64,000 bases of DNA from Oleomonas cavernae (GCF_003590945.1 NZ_QYUK01000011.1:3008909-3072908); one strand, 5' to 3'; numbered from the stretch's first letter, positions 42,965 through 52,198 are shown. Numbers and translations are program-made. Notes: generated by a model not told the origin, from the sequence alone.

Positions 42965-45730
42965 TCAAAAGCCATTGGCATCCGCCAGAAACGCCCGCAC
43001 AGCCTTCACCGCCTCGGCCAGGCCCACCCGCTCGACCGGCACGCCGTCAGGGAAGGCGGGCAGCAGGCGGCTGGGGGTCATGGCGTCGAGCATGACGAAG
43101 ACGCCGTGATCGCCCTGGCCGCGGATCAGGCGGCCGAAGGCCTGGCGCAGTTTCAGGCGCACCAGCATGTCGTCATAGGCAGCACCCCCGAAGGCCTCGC
43201 GCCGGGCCCGGTGCAGCAGGCTGGGCCGGGGCCAGGGCACCCGGTCGAACACGATCAGGCGCAAGGCGCGGCCCGGCACGTCGACCCCGTCGCGCACGGC
43301 GTCGGTGCCCAGCAGGCAGGAATGCTCTTCCGAGCGGAACAGGTCGACCAGCGTGCCCACGTCCATGGGATCGATGTGCTGGGCATAGAGCCTGATGCCG
43401 GCCTCGTCGAGCGGGCGCTCGATCCGGGCATGGACCCGGCGCAGCCGGTCGATCGCCGTGAACAGGCCCAGCCCGCCGCCGCCCGCCGCCAGGAACAGCG
43501 TGCGGTAGGCGGCCGCGACCTCGTCGGCCTCGTCGCGGCGCACGTCGTTGACGATGAACACCCGGGCCTGCCGGGCATAGTCGAAGGGCGAGGGGAAACT
43601 CGCCCGCCGGGCCGGCAGGATCAGGTGCGAGGCGCCCGTGCGCACCTCGGCCGCGTGCCAGTCGTCGGCCGTCTGCGGGCCGCTGTCGCGCAAGGTGGCC
43701 GAGGTGATCAGGACGCCGTGCGCCCGCTCCAGCAGGGCGCCGGACAAGGGCCGCGTCGGGTCCATCCAATGGCGGTGCAGGCCGACATCGCGCTCGGCGC
43801 CCTGGTCGCGCTCGATCGCCAGCCAGTCGACGAATTCGGGTGGCGTGGGCTGCCCTAAGTTACGCAGCATGGCGCGCCAGGCGGTGACCGGCTGCACCAC
43901 CCGGCGTTCCAAGCTGCGGATGCCGGCTTCCAGGCGCAGGCGGGTGGGGGTGTCGAGGTCGTCGGCCTCCTGGTCCAGGCGCGCGGCCAGGCGCCCCTTC
44001 AGGGCGGCGGCGGGCTCCAGCAGGCGGCGCAGCAGGGCATCGACGGCATGGGCGGATTCCGAGAGTTCGGCCGTCGGGTCGAGCGCCGGCGCCTCGAGGG
44101 CGAAGCCGCCGCGCCGTTCCAGCGCACGGGCGGAGACGAAGCGCCGCACCTCGGCCAGGAAGCGCTCGACCGGGCCGACCGCGCCGCCGTCGGCGATGCG
44201 CGCCTGCCAGCCTTCGGCCGGCAGGACGCCCGCACTGATCCGCAGCTCGGCCAGGGCCGTGGCGCCGGACTCGTCGCTGGCGACCAGGTCGCCCAGGCGC
44301 CGCTCGATCCCCCGGCCGCGGCCGGCGCGGCGATGCCCCGCCTCGGCCCCGCGGATCCAGCGGCGCAGCTCGGCCGTCTCGGTGCCGGTCAGATGGGCGG
44401 AGAAGGCATTGTCGGCGGCATCGAAGACGTGATGGCCCTCGTCGAAGACATAGCGCGAGGGCAGGTCGCGGCCGTCGCTGGCCAGGGCGGCCTGGATCAT
44501 CACGAAGGCATGGTTGGCGACGACGATTTCCGCCGCCTTGGCCTTCGCGCGTGCCCGCTCGACATAGCATTTGCGGAAATGCGCGCAGGCGGAATGGATG
44601 CATTCGCCGCGCCGGTCGGTCAGCGCGCCCAGCCTGGCCCCGGCCAGGAGTTCGATCGCCCAGGTGGGAAAATCGCCGCCCACCATGTCGCCGTCGCGGC
44701 TGGCCCGCGCCCAGCGCACGACCAGGCCGATCGCCACCGCGCTGGTCCCCGGCTTCACCCCGCCCGGCCCTGCCACCTCCTCGAGGTTCAGCAGGCACAG
44801 GTAGTTCTCCCGCCCCTTGCGGATCACCGCCTTGCGCGAGCGCAGGGCCAGGTCGGGATACAGCTTGGCCAGTTCGCGGTCGAGCTGGCGCTGCAGGTTC
44901 TTGGTATAGGTCGACAGCCACACCGCCGCCTGGTTCTTCTGCGCCCAGACCGAGGCCGGCGCGATATAGCCCAGGGTCTTGCCGATGCCGGTGCCGGCCT
45001 CCGCCAGAATCATTTTCGGCGCGCCGGCGACATCGCGGTGGCCGAAGGCCTGGGCCGCCAGGGCGGCATAATCGCCCTGGGCCGTCCGTTCCTCGGCGCC
45101 GGCGCCCTTGATCCGGTCCAGCGCCGCCCGCGCCTCGGCCTCCTCCACGGCCAGGCCCAGGGGCGGTTGGGCCGGCGGCGGTTCCTCCCAGTCGGGCAGG
45201 CGGTTCCAGACGTCGAGGCCGCTGCCCCGCCCTTCGCCGCCGTCGGCCAGCCCCAGGGCCGCCAGGACATAGGGCGCCCAGGGCCAGCCGCCCTTGCCCA
45301 TGGTGTGGGCGATGCGGGCCGCCTCGGCTCTGTCCTTGGCCGTCGCCAGCTCGTCCAGCAGATATTGCGCCACGGCCGGCAGCACGGCCGCCTCGTCGAC
45401 CATGTCGGCGGGGAGTGCCAGGTGGAACAGCGCGGCCAGGCCGGCGGGGCTGGGCAGGCAAAAGCGCGCCGGCCGCACGAAGGCGAACAATTCCAGGACA
45501 TCGAAGGCGCGCAGCCCGGCCAGACCCAGGCGCCTTGCGGTCAAGGGGGCATGGGCGACGATGACCTGCCCGCCTTCCGCCACCCGGGCGGCCTCGCGCA
45601 GGGACAATTCCTCGATCTCGCCCTCGGGCCGCACGACCACGGCGCCGCGCACCCCCGCCACCAGGGCGGGCAGTTCCGGCAGTCGCGTGATGACAGCCTC
45701 GTGGTGCGGGGGGGCGGGCGATTCGGACAT
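42965..45730 (-). CDS. DinG-like ATP-dependent DNA helicase
   Basis: A 921-residue superfamily 2 helicase of the DinG/Rad3 group. Walker A is LAEAGTGIGKTLGYIAP near residue 240 and the DEAH-box variant is FDEGHHVFDAADNAF. Cysteines in CIHSACAHFRKC, with an upstream Cys in YLCLLNLEE, fit the 4Fe-4S cluster domain of this group. The C-terminal helicase motif is GTDAVRDGVDVPGRALRLIVFDRVPWPRPS. The ATG at 45730 begins MSESPAPP, and no homology is visible before it. It unwinds DNA with 5' to 3' polarity by family; the cellular task (repair or replication restart) is inferred. It stands alone, divergent from ompW. Confidence 0.9.
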   Translation of the reverse strand: MSESPAPPHHEAVITRLPELPALVAGVRGAVVVRPEGEIEELSLREAARVAEGGQVIVAHAPLTARRLGLAGLRAFDVLELFAFVRPARFCLPSPAGLAALFHLALPADMVDEAAVLPAVAQYLLDELATAKDRAEAARIAHTMGKGGWPWAPYVLAALGLADGGEGRGSGLDVWNRLPDWEEPPPAQPPLGLAVEEAEARAALDRIKGAGAEERTAQGDYAALAAQAFGHRDVAGAPKMILAEAGTGIGKTLGYIAPASVWAQKNQAAVWLSTYTKNLQRQLDRELAKLYPDLALRSRKAVIRKGRENYLCLLNLEEVAGPGGVKPGTSAVAIGLVVRWARASRDGDMVGGDFPTWAIELLAGARLGALTDRRGECIHSACAHFRKCYVERARAKAKAAEIVVANHAFVMIQAALASDGRDLPSRYVFDEGHHVFDAADNAFSAHLTGTETAELRRWIRGAEAGHRRAGRGRGIERRLGDLVASDESGATALAELRISAGVLPAEGWQARIADGGAVGPVERFLAEVRRFVSARALERRGGFALEAPALDPTAELSESAHAVDALLRRLLEPAAALKGRLAARLDQEADDLDTPTRLRLEAGIRSLERRVVQPVTAWRAMLRNLGQPTPPEFVDWLAIERDQGAERDVGLHRHWMDPTRPLSGALLERAHGVLITSATLRDSGPQTADDWHAAEVRTGASHLILPARRASFPSPFDYARQARVFIVNDVRRDEADEVAAAYRTLFLAAGGGGLGLFTAIDRLRRVHARIERPLDEAGIRLYAQHIDPMDVGTLVDLFRSEEHSCLLGTDAVRDGVDVPGRALRLIVFDRVPWPRPSLLHRARREAFGGAAYDDMLVRLKLRQAFGRLIRGQGDHGVFVMLDAMTPSRLLPAFPDGVPVERVGLAEAVKAVRAFLADANGF

Positions 45731-45829
45731 GGCGCCATCATAGGCATCCTGCTGTCGGGTGCACGCCCTGTGGCCAAATGGACACTTGCATCGGATTTGA
45801 CCGGTCCCTTTCGTCGCAGCCCGCATAGA

Positions 45830-45843
45830 TTGATTTCAATCAA
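45830..45843. promoter_or_regulatory. perfect FNR/FixK-type box upstream of ompW
   Basis: TTGATTTCAATCAA is an exact match to TTGAT-N4-ATCAA, centred 83 bases upstream of the ompW ATG. OmpW is a known FNR-regulated outer-membrane protein in other bacteria, so activation at low oxygen is likely. The divergent helicase start is 100 bases away. Confidence 0.85.
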
Positions 45844-45919
45844 CGCCCAGTCCCCCCTCGCCGGACCATGGTCACGCCATCGGTCATGCCGTTGCATCGC
45901 CGTTTCGGAGGGATGATAG

Positions 45920-46591
45920 ATGTTGCATAAAATGAAAGGTGCCCTGCCCCTGGCCGCAGCGTTGACTGCCGGTCTGGGCCTGGTTGCCGCCATGCCGGCC
46001 CAGGCGGCCGAGCAGAGCCCGTGGATGATCCGTGGCCGCGCCCTGATCGTGCTGCCGCAGGAAAGCGGTGACCTGAGCCTCGATGGCGTGGGCGCCATCC
46101 CCGGCGACGTGTCGATCGACGACTCGGTGGTGCCGGAACTGGACATCACCTATTTCGTCACGCCCAACATCGGCATCGAGCTGATCCTTGGTACGACACC
46201 GCACAACGCCGAGGCGATCAACACGCCCCTGGGCGCCAAGACCGACCTGGGCGATGTCTGGCTGCTGCCGCCGACCCTGCTGGTGCAATACCACTTCGCG
46301 CCTGAAGGCAAGATCCGGCCCTACGTCGGCGCCGGCGTCAACTACACGATCTTCTACGGCAAGGACGAGCCGGACGGCGTCTCGGTCGATTACGAGAACA
46401 ATTTCGGCTGGGCCCTGCAGGCCGGTGTCGACGTGCCGCTCAACGACCACTGGTCGCTCAATCTCGATGTCAAGCAAGTGTTCCTGTCGACCGACGTCAC
46501 CGTGCGCGGCCTGACCGGCCCGGCGGCGGTCCGCGCGGACGTCGATATCAACCCGCTGCTGATCGGCGTCGGGGTCGGCTATCGCTTCTGA
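45920..46591 (+). CDS. ompW: OmpW family outer-membrane protein
   Basis: A 223-residue OmpW-type eight-stranded beta-barrel. A signal peptide (MKGALPLAAALTAGLGLVAAMPAQAAE) is followed by WMIRGRALIVLP and alternating amphipathic strands, with the family landmarks LDITYFVTPNIGIELILGTTPH, LLPPTLLVQYHF, IRPYVGAGVNYTIFY and the terminal aromatic residue (GVGYRF). GGAGGG precedes the ATG. OmpW forms a small hydrophobic channel and its expression changes with oxygen and iron. A perfect FNR box lies upstream. It is monocistronic, with hairpins following. Confidence 0.93.
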   Translation: MLHKMKGALPLAAALTAGLGLVAAMPAQAAEQSPWMIRGRALIVLPQESGDLSLDGVGAIPGDVSIDDSVVPELDITYFVTPNIGIELILGTTPHNAEAINTPLGAKTDLGDVWLLPPTLLVQYHFAPEGKIRPYVGAGVNYTIFYGKDEPDGVSVDYENNFGWALQAGVDVPLNDHWSLNLDVKQVFLSTDVTVRGLTGPAAVRADVDINPLLIGVGVGYRF

Positions 46592-46603
46592 TGCCTGGAG
46601 CTT

Positions 46604-46628
46604 CCAAGGTCGCCCTGGGCGACCTTGG
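46604..46628 (+). terminator. hairpin after ompW
   Basis: CCAAGGTCGCC (46604-46614) pairs perfectly with 46618-46628 around a CTG loop, 13 bases past the stop. A T-run is missing, so it may be a weak terminator or a protective 3' stem. Confidence 0.6.
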
Positions 46629-46636
46629 TTGCGTGG

Positions 46637-46703
46637 TTCGACAGGCTCACCATGAGGAGAATCTTTTTGCCATAAAGACTCTCCTCATCCTGAGCCTGTC
46701 GAA
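46637..46703. repeat. palindromic intergenic repeat of the TTCGACAGGCTCA type
   Basis: TTCGACAGGCTCA at 46637 is matched near 46703 by TGAGCCTGTCGAA, with further paired CATGAG/CTCATC and GGAGA/TCTCC bases between them. This family of intergenic palindromes is widespread in several alphaproteobacteria. Only one copy was seen here. Confidence 0.8.
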
Positions 46704-46736
46704 GGACGCAGAATGTATGAGCGAAGTGAACAAACG

Positions 46737-46771
46737 CATCGACTGGCCATCCGGCCAGTCGATGTTTTTTT
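46737..46771. terminator. strong Rho-independent terminator between convergent genes
   Basis: CATCGACTGGCC (46737-46748) pairs perfectly with 46753-46764 around an ATCC loop, followed by seven T. It ends plus-strand transcription from ompW before the minus-strand ccoS gene. Confidence 0.92.
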
Positions 46772-46812
46772 GTGCGTGTGATTGGTAACGGTAGGAGTAC
46801 CGAAGTACCGAC

Positions 46813-46977
46813 CTATCTGTCGAACGCTGGCCCTCGCCCTTCGTCGTCGAAGAGGATACGGGCACTGTCACCCTCGAGGTCATCGAACTGCCCGGACCTC
46901 ATCGCCCAGAAGAAGGTCGCCAAGCCGCCCAGGCCCAGGGTCAGGGCAATGGGCATCAGATAAAGCATGATGGTCAC
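46813..46977 (-). CDS. ccoS: cbb3 oxidase assembly protein CcoS/FixS
   Basis: A 54-residue single-span membrane protein. MTIMLYLMPIALTLGLGGLATFFWAMRSGQFDDLEGDSARILFDDE contains the family signature FFWAxxSGQFDDLxGxxxRILFDD. CcoS is needed to insert heme and copper into CcoN. The GTG at 46977 overlaps the stop of fixI by four bases (GTGA) and aligns with known CcoS starts; an ATG at 46968 would be three residues shorter. It is the last gene of the eight-gene cluster and faces a strong terminator on the other strand. Confidence 0.93.
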   Translation of the reverse strand: MTIMLYLMPIALTLGLGGLATFFWAMRSGQFDDLEGDSARILFDDEGRGPAFDR

Positions 46978-49205
46978 GGCGTCGGCCCTCCAAGCCCTGC
47001 CCGCCCCAGGCGCAGAGCATTCAGGATCACGGTCAGGGACGAGACCGACATGGCCACGGCGGCGAGCAGCGGCGTCACCAGGCCGGCCATGGCGAGCGGT
47101 ACCAGCGTGATATTGTAGGCCAGCGAGATCCCCAGGTTCTGCCGCACCAGGCGCTGGGCGCGGTGCGCCACCGCGAGGGTTGCCGGCACGGCCGCCAACC
47201 CGCCGCCCTGGTAGATCACATCGGCCGCCGTGCGGCTGATGTCGGCCGCGGCGCTGGGCGCCATCGAGGCGTGGGCCGCCGCCAGCGACGGGGCGTCGTT
47301 GATGCCGTCGCCGACCATCAGTACCCGGCATCCCAGCGCCGCCAGGCCTTCGATCGCCTTGACCTTGTCCGCAGGCCGCTGCCCGGCCCGCCAATCGCTG
47401 AGATTCAGCCGGGCCGCGAGCGCCGCCGTTACCGTGGGACGGTCGCCCGACAGCAGCAGAATCCGATAGTGCGGGGAAAGCTGGGCGATGGTCGCCACGG
47501 CGTCCGCGCGCAAGGCATCGTGGAATGACAGGCGTATCGCCGGCCGGCCCTGCACCGCCAGCCACATCTCGGGCCGGCCGTCGGGCACTTCGGCGGCGTC
47601 GGGGGCCGCGAAGTCACGGCGTCCCAGGCGGACCGGCTTGCCGTCGACGATCGCCAGCAGGCCGTCGCCGGCCTGTTCGGTCACGCCGGGCAGCGCCGGG
47701 GCGCCGGGCGCCGCACGCCGCAGGGCGAGGCACAGCGGATGGCTGCTCGACGCGGCCAGGCCGCTGGCCAGGGCCAGCAGATCGGGGGGAACCTCGGCCT
47801 CGTCCGCCAGTTCCGGCCGGCCCTGGGTCAGGGTGCCGGTCTTGTCGAAGACGATGGTGTCGATTTCCGCCAGGCGCTCCAGCGCCGTGGCGCTCTTCAG
47901 CAGGATGCCGCGCTTGAACAGGCGGCCGGACGCTGCCACCTGCACCGCCGGCACAGCAATGCCCAGGGCACAGGGGCAGGTGATGATGAGCACGGCCACG
48001 GCGTAGAGCAGCGACTCGGCCCAGCCCGCCGCGCCCAGGAAAAACCAGCCAAGGAAGGTCACCAGGGCCAGGCCGTGTACCGCCGGCACATAGGCTCGGG
48101 CCAGGCGGTCGGCCAGCACGACATAGCGGGCGCGGCCCTGCTCGGCCGCTTCCATGCAGCGAACCACTTCGGCCAGAACCGTGTCGGGCCCGATGGCCCC
48201 CGCCACCACCGTCAGGGGCGCCCCCAGGTTCATCGTCCCGGCGAACACCTGGTCGCCGACGCCGACCGACACCGGCACGCTCTCGCCGGTCAGCATGCTC
48301 GAATCGACATCCGACCGGCCGGCGACGATGCTGCCGTCGACCGGCATCCGACCGCCCGCGGCGACCAGCACCGTATCGCCGATGCCGATCGCCTCGACCG
48401 CGACGACCTCGGCCCGGCCGTCGGCCTTGAGCCGCGTCACTTCGGTCACGGCAAAGGACAGGAGATGGGCGGCCGCTGTGCGGGCGCGGCCGCGGGCCCG
48501 CAGATCGAGGAAGCGCCCGACCAGCAACAGGAACACCAGCGAGATCGCGGCATCGAAATAGGCCTGCTCGGCCCCGATGATGGTCTGCACCAGGCTCATC
48601 AGGGCGGCCAGGGATACCCCCACGGCGATCGGCACGTCCATGTTCACGCGGCCGGCACGCACGGCATTCCAGGCCGAGGTGAAGAAGGGCATGCCGGCGT
48701 AGGCCACCGCCGGCAGCGCGATCATGGCCTGTACCCAGTGCAGCAGCGTGCGCGTGCCCTGCCCCATGTCCTGGAACACGCCGGCCCACACCGCGATCGC
48801 CAGCCACATGACGTTGCCGGTGGCAAAGCCGGACACGGCGATCGCCCGCAGCAGGCGCCGGTCCTGCACGGCGTCGGCGGCTTCCAGGCGGCCGATGTCG
48901 AACGGCCGCGCGACGAAGCCCAGTTCGGTCAGGCGGGCGACCAGGCTTGCCGCCCGTGTCGGGGCGCCGCGCCAGGCCAGGGTCAGGCGCCGCGTGGTGA
49001 AGTTCACCCGCGCGCTGGCAACGCCGGCTTCGGCCATCAAGGCGCGCTCGATGCGCTGGACGCAGGCGACGCAATGGATGCCGTCGATCGCCAGCATCAG
49101 GCGGTTGACGCCGCCCGAGGTTACGACATGGCGCGCCAAGTCCGTGGTTGAAACCGGCGCCGGACCAAGCCCGGCACTGCCGGCATGATCGGCAACGGCG
49201 CTCAT
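46974..49205 (-). CDS. ccoI: copper P-type ATPase for cbb3 oxidase (FixI/CcoI)
   Basis: A 743-residue P1B-type ATPase that supplies copper for cbb3 assembly. An N-terminal heavy-metal-associated domain carries CVAC (GIHCVACVQRIE). Membrane helices follow, then TGES in SMLTGESVPV, the CPC metal site in ITCPCALGIAVP, the phosphorylation site DKTGTLTQG, the HP motif SSHPLCLA and GDGINDAPSLAAA. The ATG at 49205 overlaps the fixH stop by four bases (ATGA), which settles the start against an upstream ATG at 49274. It is exceptionally well placed between fixH and ccoS, so the CcoI role rather than general copper export is confident. Confidence 0.94.
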   Translation of the reverse strand: MSAVADHAGSAGLGPAPVSTTDLARHVVTSGGVNRLMLAIDGIHCVACVQRIERALMAEAGVASARVNFTTRRLTLAWRGAPTRAASLVARLTELGFVARPFDIGRLEAADAVQDRRLLRAIAVSGFATGNVMWLAIAVWAGVFQDMGQGTRTLLHWVQAMIALPAVAYAGMPFFTSAWNAVRAGRVNMDVPIAVGVSLAALMSLVQTIIGAEQAYFDAAISLVFLLLVGRFLDLRARGRARTAAAHLLSFAVTEVTRLKADGRAEVVAVEAIGIGDTVLVAAGGRMPVDGSIVAGRSDVDSSMLTGESVPVSVGVGDQVFAGTMNLGAPLTVVAGAIGPDTVLAEVVRCMEAAEQGRARYVVLADRLARAYVPAVHGLALVTFLGWFFLGAAGWAESLLYAVAVLIITCPCALGIAVPAVQVAASGRLFKRGILLKSATALERLAEIDTIVFDKTGTLTQGRPELADEAEVPPDLLALASGLAASSSHPLCLALRRAAPGAPALPGVTEQAGDGLLAIVDGKPVRLGRRDFAAPDAAEVPDGRPEMWLAVQGRPAIRLSFHDALRADAVATIAQLSPHYRILLLSGDRPTVTAALAARLNLSDWRAGQRPADKVKAIEGLAALGCRVLMVGDGINDAPSLAAAHASMAPSAAADISRTAADVIYQGGGLAAVPATLAVAHRAQRLVRQNLGISLAYNITLVPLAMAGLVTPLLAAVAMSVSSLTVILNALRLGRAGLGGPTP

Positions 49206-49690
49206 CTGATGACCACCCGGTCCAGCAGGTCCATCCGCTCGGTGCCACGGACCACCATGACCGCGACCTCCCACTGGCCGGCGGGAATGCCGGCGAGGTC
49301 TGCCTGCCAGCCGCCGTCGGCCAGCGGGCGCGGGACGAGGGTGCGGTCGAGGCTGGCCTCGGTCGGGCGGATCAGCCGCAATTCCACCCGGTCGGGTACC
49401 AGCACGGTATCCGTCCGGTCGCGCACGACCAGGATCATCCGGCCATCGGCGAGGGTGAGGGCGATACGCCAGCCCAGCGCCGCCTGGCGCGCCTCGGCTG
49501 CCAGGATCTCGTTGTGGGCGAGGCCGCGTTCATAGGCATGGTCGGTGACCAAGCCCGGCCGGCTCTCCAGGGCGCCCACGATCATGATGGTATCGACCGC
49601 CAGGACGGTGACGAAGAACCCCAGCAGGATGGCCAGCACCCTGATGCCGGTCAGCCCGGTGCGCGGTCGCTCGGTTGAAACGGTGCTCAT
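49202..49690 (-). CDS. ccoH: cbb3 oxidase assembly protein FixH/CcoH
   Basis: A 162-residue membrane-anchored periplasmic protein. One membrane helix (VLAILLGFFVTVLAVDTIMIVGAL) is followed by a soluble domain with YERGLAHNEILAAEARQAALGWRI, the FixH/CcoH signature. It stabilises assembly intermediates of cbb3 oxidase. It overlaps fixG by four bases upstream and fixI by four bases downstream (ATGA), so the three are coupled. The start at 49690 gives the usual short cytoplasmic N-terminus. Confidence 0.93.
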   Translation of the reverse strand: MSTVSTERPRTGLTGIRVLAILLGFFVTVLAVDTIMIVGALESRPGLVTDHAYERGLAHNEILAAEARQAALGWRIALTLADGRMILVVRDRTDTVLVPDRVELRLIRPTEASLDRTLVPRPLADGGWQADLAGIPAGQWEVAVMVVRGTERMDLLDRVVIR

Positions 49691-51129
49691 TGCCTTGGTC
49701 CTTCGAAACGGGCCGGGGTGGTGACGGTCAGATCGCGGGCCGCGTCATGAATGTTGAAATGGTAGTCGATCGGCTCGCCCGCCCATTGATCAGTATCAAG
49801 GCGCACGAACAGACGCAGCGCGGCCACGGTATCGGGGGCCAGTTCCAGGCTCGGCGCCGCCTCGCCCTCGTGCCCCAGGACGGTCAGCTGGCCCTGCGCC
49901 AGGCCGTCCAGGCTGATGATGATGTGCTGGGGCTGGTTGGTCTTGTTCAGCAGCTTGAGCGTATAGCCGTTGCGCAGGTCGCCGTCCGACAGGCGCACGA
50001 ACAGCGGGTTGCGATCCGGCAGCACGCTGGCCTCCAGCGGCGAGCGCGCCAGCAACGCCCACAGCACGGCCGCCCCGGCCGCCGCGAAGACGACGAAGTA
50101 GCCGAGCGTCCGCAAGCGGATGAAATGCCATTGCCGCGGCTTGCCGGCGGCGCCCAGCGCCATGTTGCGTTCGGTATCGTAGCCGATCAGCCCGTGGGGC
50201 AGGCCGACCTTGTCCATGATGCCGTCGCAGGCATCGACGCACAGCCCGCACGAGATGCAGCTCATCTGCAGGCCGCCGCGGATGTCGATGCCGGTCGGGC
50301 AGACCTCGACGCACTGGCGACAATCGATGCAATGACCGCGCCCCTCCCAGCCGTCGCCGGCCTTGTGCTTGCCGCGCTTCTCGCCGCGCCAGTCGCGATA
50401 CGACACCACCAGCGTGTCGCGGTCGAACATGGCAGACTGGAAGCGGGCATAGGGACACATGAAGGTACACACGCTTTCGCGCGCCCAGCCAGCCAGCAGA
50501 TAGGTCGAGAAGGTCAGCAGTCCGATGGTGATATAGACGCCGGCGCCCGCGGTGCCGAGAAACAACTGCGGCATCACCGTCGGTGCGTCGTTGAAATAGA
50601 GAATCCAGGCACCGCCGGTCGCCAAGCCGATGGCGATCCACAGGCTGTGCTTGGCCAGGCGCTGGGCGATCTTGGACACCGTCCACGGCGCTTTGGCCAG
50701 GCGCAGGCGCTGCGCCCGGTCACCCTCGACCCAGCGCTCCACCATCATGAACAGGTCGGTCCAGACGGTCTGCGGGCAGGCAAAGCCGCACCACACGCGG
50801 CCCAGCATGGCGGTCACGAAGAACAGGCCGATCGCCGCGACGATCAGCAGGCCCGTGATGATGTAGATCTCCTGCGGCCAGATCTCGAACCACAGGAAAT
50901 AGGCCTTGCGCCCGGGCAGGTCGATCAGCACCGCCTGGTCGGGCGCGAAGGGGCCCCGGTCGAAACGCAACCAGGGCACCCCCCAGTAGATCGCAAGCAG
51001 GACGGTCATGACCGCCCATTTGATCCGGCGAAACGGCCCCTTGACTTTCTTGGGGACGACCGGCGGCCGCGCGAACCACAGGGGGCTGTCCTCTTGTGGT
51101 TCGGCTGCCGCAGGCTGCAGGGAGGCCAT
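49687..51129 (-). CDS. ccoG: cbb3 oxidase accessory protein FixG/CcoG
   Basis: A 480-residue polyferredoxin-like membrane protein, proposed to reduce copper during cbb3 assembly. Five or so membrane helices are interleaved with cysteine motifs: CGFACPQTVW, CTFMCPYARFQ and a 2x[4Fe-4S] cluster ferredoxin domain (CIDCRQCVEVCP and CISCGLCVDACD). The C-terminal immunoglobulin-like part (LSDGDLRNGYTLKLLNKTNQPQHI) is typical. The ATG at 51129 begins MASLQPAAAEPQED; an upstream ORF extension to 51264 overlaps ccoP in another frame and is discarded. A 29-bp gap separates it from ccoP. Confidence 0.94.
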   Translation of the reverse strand: MASLQPAAAEPQEDSPLWFARPPVVPKKVKGPFRRIKWAVMTVLLAIYWGVPWLRFDRGPFAPDQAVLIDLPGRKAYFLWFEIWPQEIYIITGLLIVAAIGLFFVTAMLGRVWCGFACPQTVWTDLFMMVERWVEGDRAQRLRLAKAPWTVSKIAQRLAKHSLWIAIGLATGGAWILYFNDAPTVMPQLFLGTAGAGVYITIGLLTFSTYLLAGWARESVCTFMCPYARFQSAMFDRDTLVVSYRDWRGEKRGKHKAGDGWEGRGHCIDCRQCVEVCPTGIDIRGGLQMSCISCGLCVDACDGIMDKVGLPHGLIGYDTERNMALGAAGKPRQWHFIRLRTLGYFVVFAAAGAAVLWALLARSPLEASVLPDRNPLFVRLSDGDLRNGYTLKLLNKTNQPQHIIISLDGLAQGQLTVLGHEGEAAPSLELAPDTVAALRLFVRLDTDQWAGEPIDYHFNIHDAARDLTVTTPARFEGPRQ

Positions 51130-51158
51130 GATCTTGCGCTTCCTCGGGTACTGTTGCG

Positions 51159-52037
51159 TTACTCGCCGCCGCCCAGGCTGTGGACATAGAGCACCAGCTT
51201 CTTGATCGCCAGGGCATCGAGACGTCCGGCCCACGCAGGCATCACCCCGGCGCGCGGATTCCACACCTGCGCCTCGATCGCCTTGGCATCGCCGCCATAG
51301 AGCCAGATACCATCGGCCAGCTTGGGCCCGCCCAGTTCACGGTTGCCCGCGCCCTTTTCGCCATGGCAGGAGACGCACTGCTCGGCAAAGACCGCCTCGC
51401 CGCGGCCCGCGGCCGCCGCGTCCGCCGTCTGACCCGACAGGGCCAGGACATACTGCGTGACGTCGGCAACCTGCTCGCGCGTCAGCATGCCGTCCTTGCC
51501 GAAGGCGGGCATCAGCGATTGCCGGGTGTCGACGTCGTTGGCAGCGCGAATGCCGTGCTCGATGGTCGCCTGCAAGGTCGCATAGTCGCCACCCCACACC
51601 CAATCGTCGTCGAGCAAATTGGGAAAGCCGACGTTACCCTGGGCGCCCGAGCCGTGACACTGGGCGCAATTCTCGGCGAACAAGGCGCGGCCGCCCGCGG
51701 TCGCGAAGTTCATCACGTCGGCATCCGCGGCCGCGGCCGCGTAATCCAGCTTGGCCAGGCGGTCGTTCATCGGCGCCTGCGCGGCCGTGACCGCCGCCAT
51801 GGTCTGTGCCAGCTCGGCACGGGTCGAGTATCCCAGCACGCCCGGGGTATAGCCCGAGAACGACGGCCAGGCGGGATACAGCACCCACCACGCCAGCGAG
51901 AAGATCACGCAGGCGGCAAAGGTCAAGACCCACCAGCGCGGCGGCGGCGTTTCCAGTTCGCGGATGCCGTCCCATTCGTGAGGATGGATTTTCGAGCCGG
52001 TGATGGCGTCGATTTCGGGCTTGTCGGCGGTGCTCAT
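51159..52037 (-). CDS. ccoP: cbb3 cytochrome oxidase subunit III (CcoP), diheme cytochrome c
   Basis: A 292-residue membrane-anchored diheme cytochrome c. After an N-terminal cytoplasmic stretch (HPHEWDGIRELETPPPRWW) and one membrane helix there are two heme-binding CxxCH motifs, CAQCHGSG and CVSCHGEKG, with axial methionines likely in MPAFGKDGM and MPAWAGRLDAL. This passes electrons to CcoO and CcoN. The ATG is preceded by GAGGAGGAA, which lies inside the end of ccoQ. It is part of the ccoNOQP operon. Confidence 0.95.
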   Translation of the reverse strand: MSTADKPEIDAITGSKIHPHEWDGIRELETPPPRWWVLTFAACVIFSLAWWVLYPAWPSFSGYTPGVLGYSTRAELAQTMAAVTAAQAPMNDRLAKLDYAAAAADADVMNFATAGGRALFAENCAQCHGSGAQGNVGFPNLLDDDWVWGGDYATLQATIEHGIRAANDVDTRQSLMPAFGKDGMLTREQVADVTQYVLALSGQTADAAAAGRGEAVFAEQCVSCHGEKGAGNRELGGPKLADGIWLYGGDAKAIEAQVWNPRAGVMPAWAGRLDALAIKKLVLYVHSLGGGE

Positions 52038-52039
52038 GA

Positions 52040-52198
52040 TTATTCCTCCTCGGGCGCGCGGAACGGGATGCGCCCTGCATCCTCGTAATTGCCGCGCGCG
52101 CCAGGGCGATAGGCCCAGGTGCAGAAGACGACGAACATCGACAGGAACAGGATCAGGCCGACGATACGGCTGACGATCAGCGTTTCTTGGAATTCCAC
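52040..52198 (-). CDS. ccoQ: cbb3 oxidase subunit CcoQ (52 residues)
   Basis: A very small membrane protein, MEFQETLIVSRIVGLILFLS at its start, then FVVFCTWAYRPGARGNYED. It has one membrane helix, and the WAYRPG..YED tail is the CcoQ signature. It starts with GTG at 52198; an ATG four bases away gives only an eight-codon frame. It ends three bases before the ccoP start and supplies that gene's ribosome binding site. It stabilises the oxidase. Its size is below usual ORF cutoffs, so automated annotation may miss it. Confidence 0.93.
   Translation of the reverse strand: MEFQETLIVSRIVGLILFLSMFVVFCTWAYRPGARGNYEDAGRIPFRAPEEE

Noticed and set aside
51130-51264. Upstream extension of fixG
   Set aside because: It runs through the end of ccoP in another frame. 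The ATG at 51129 matches known starts.
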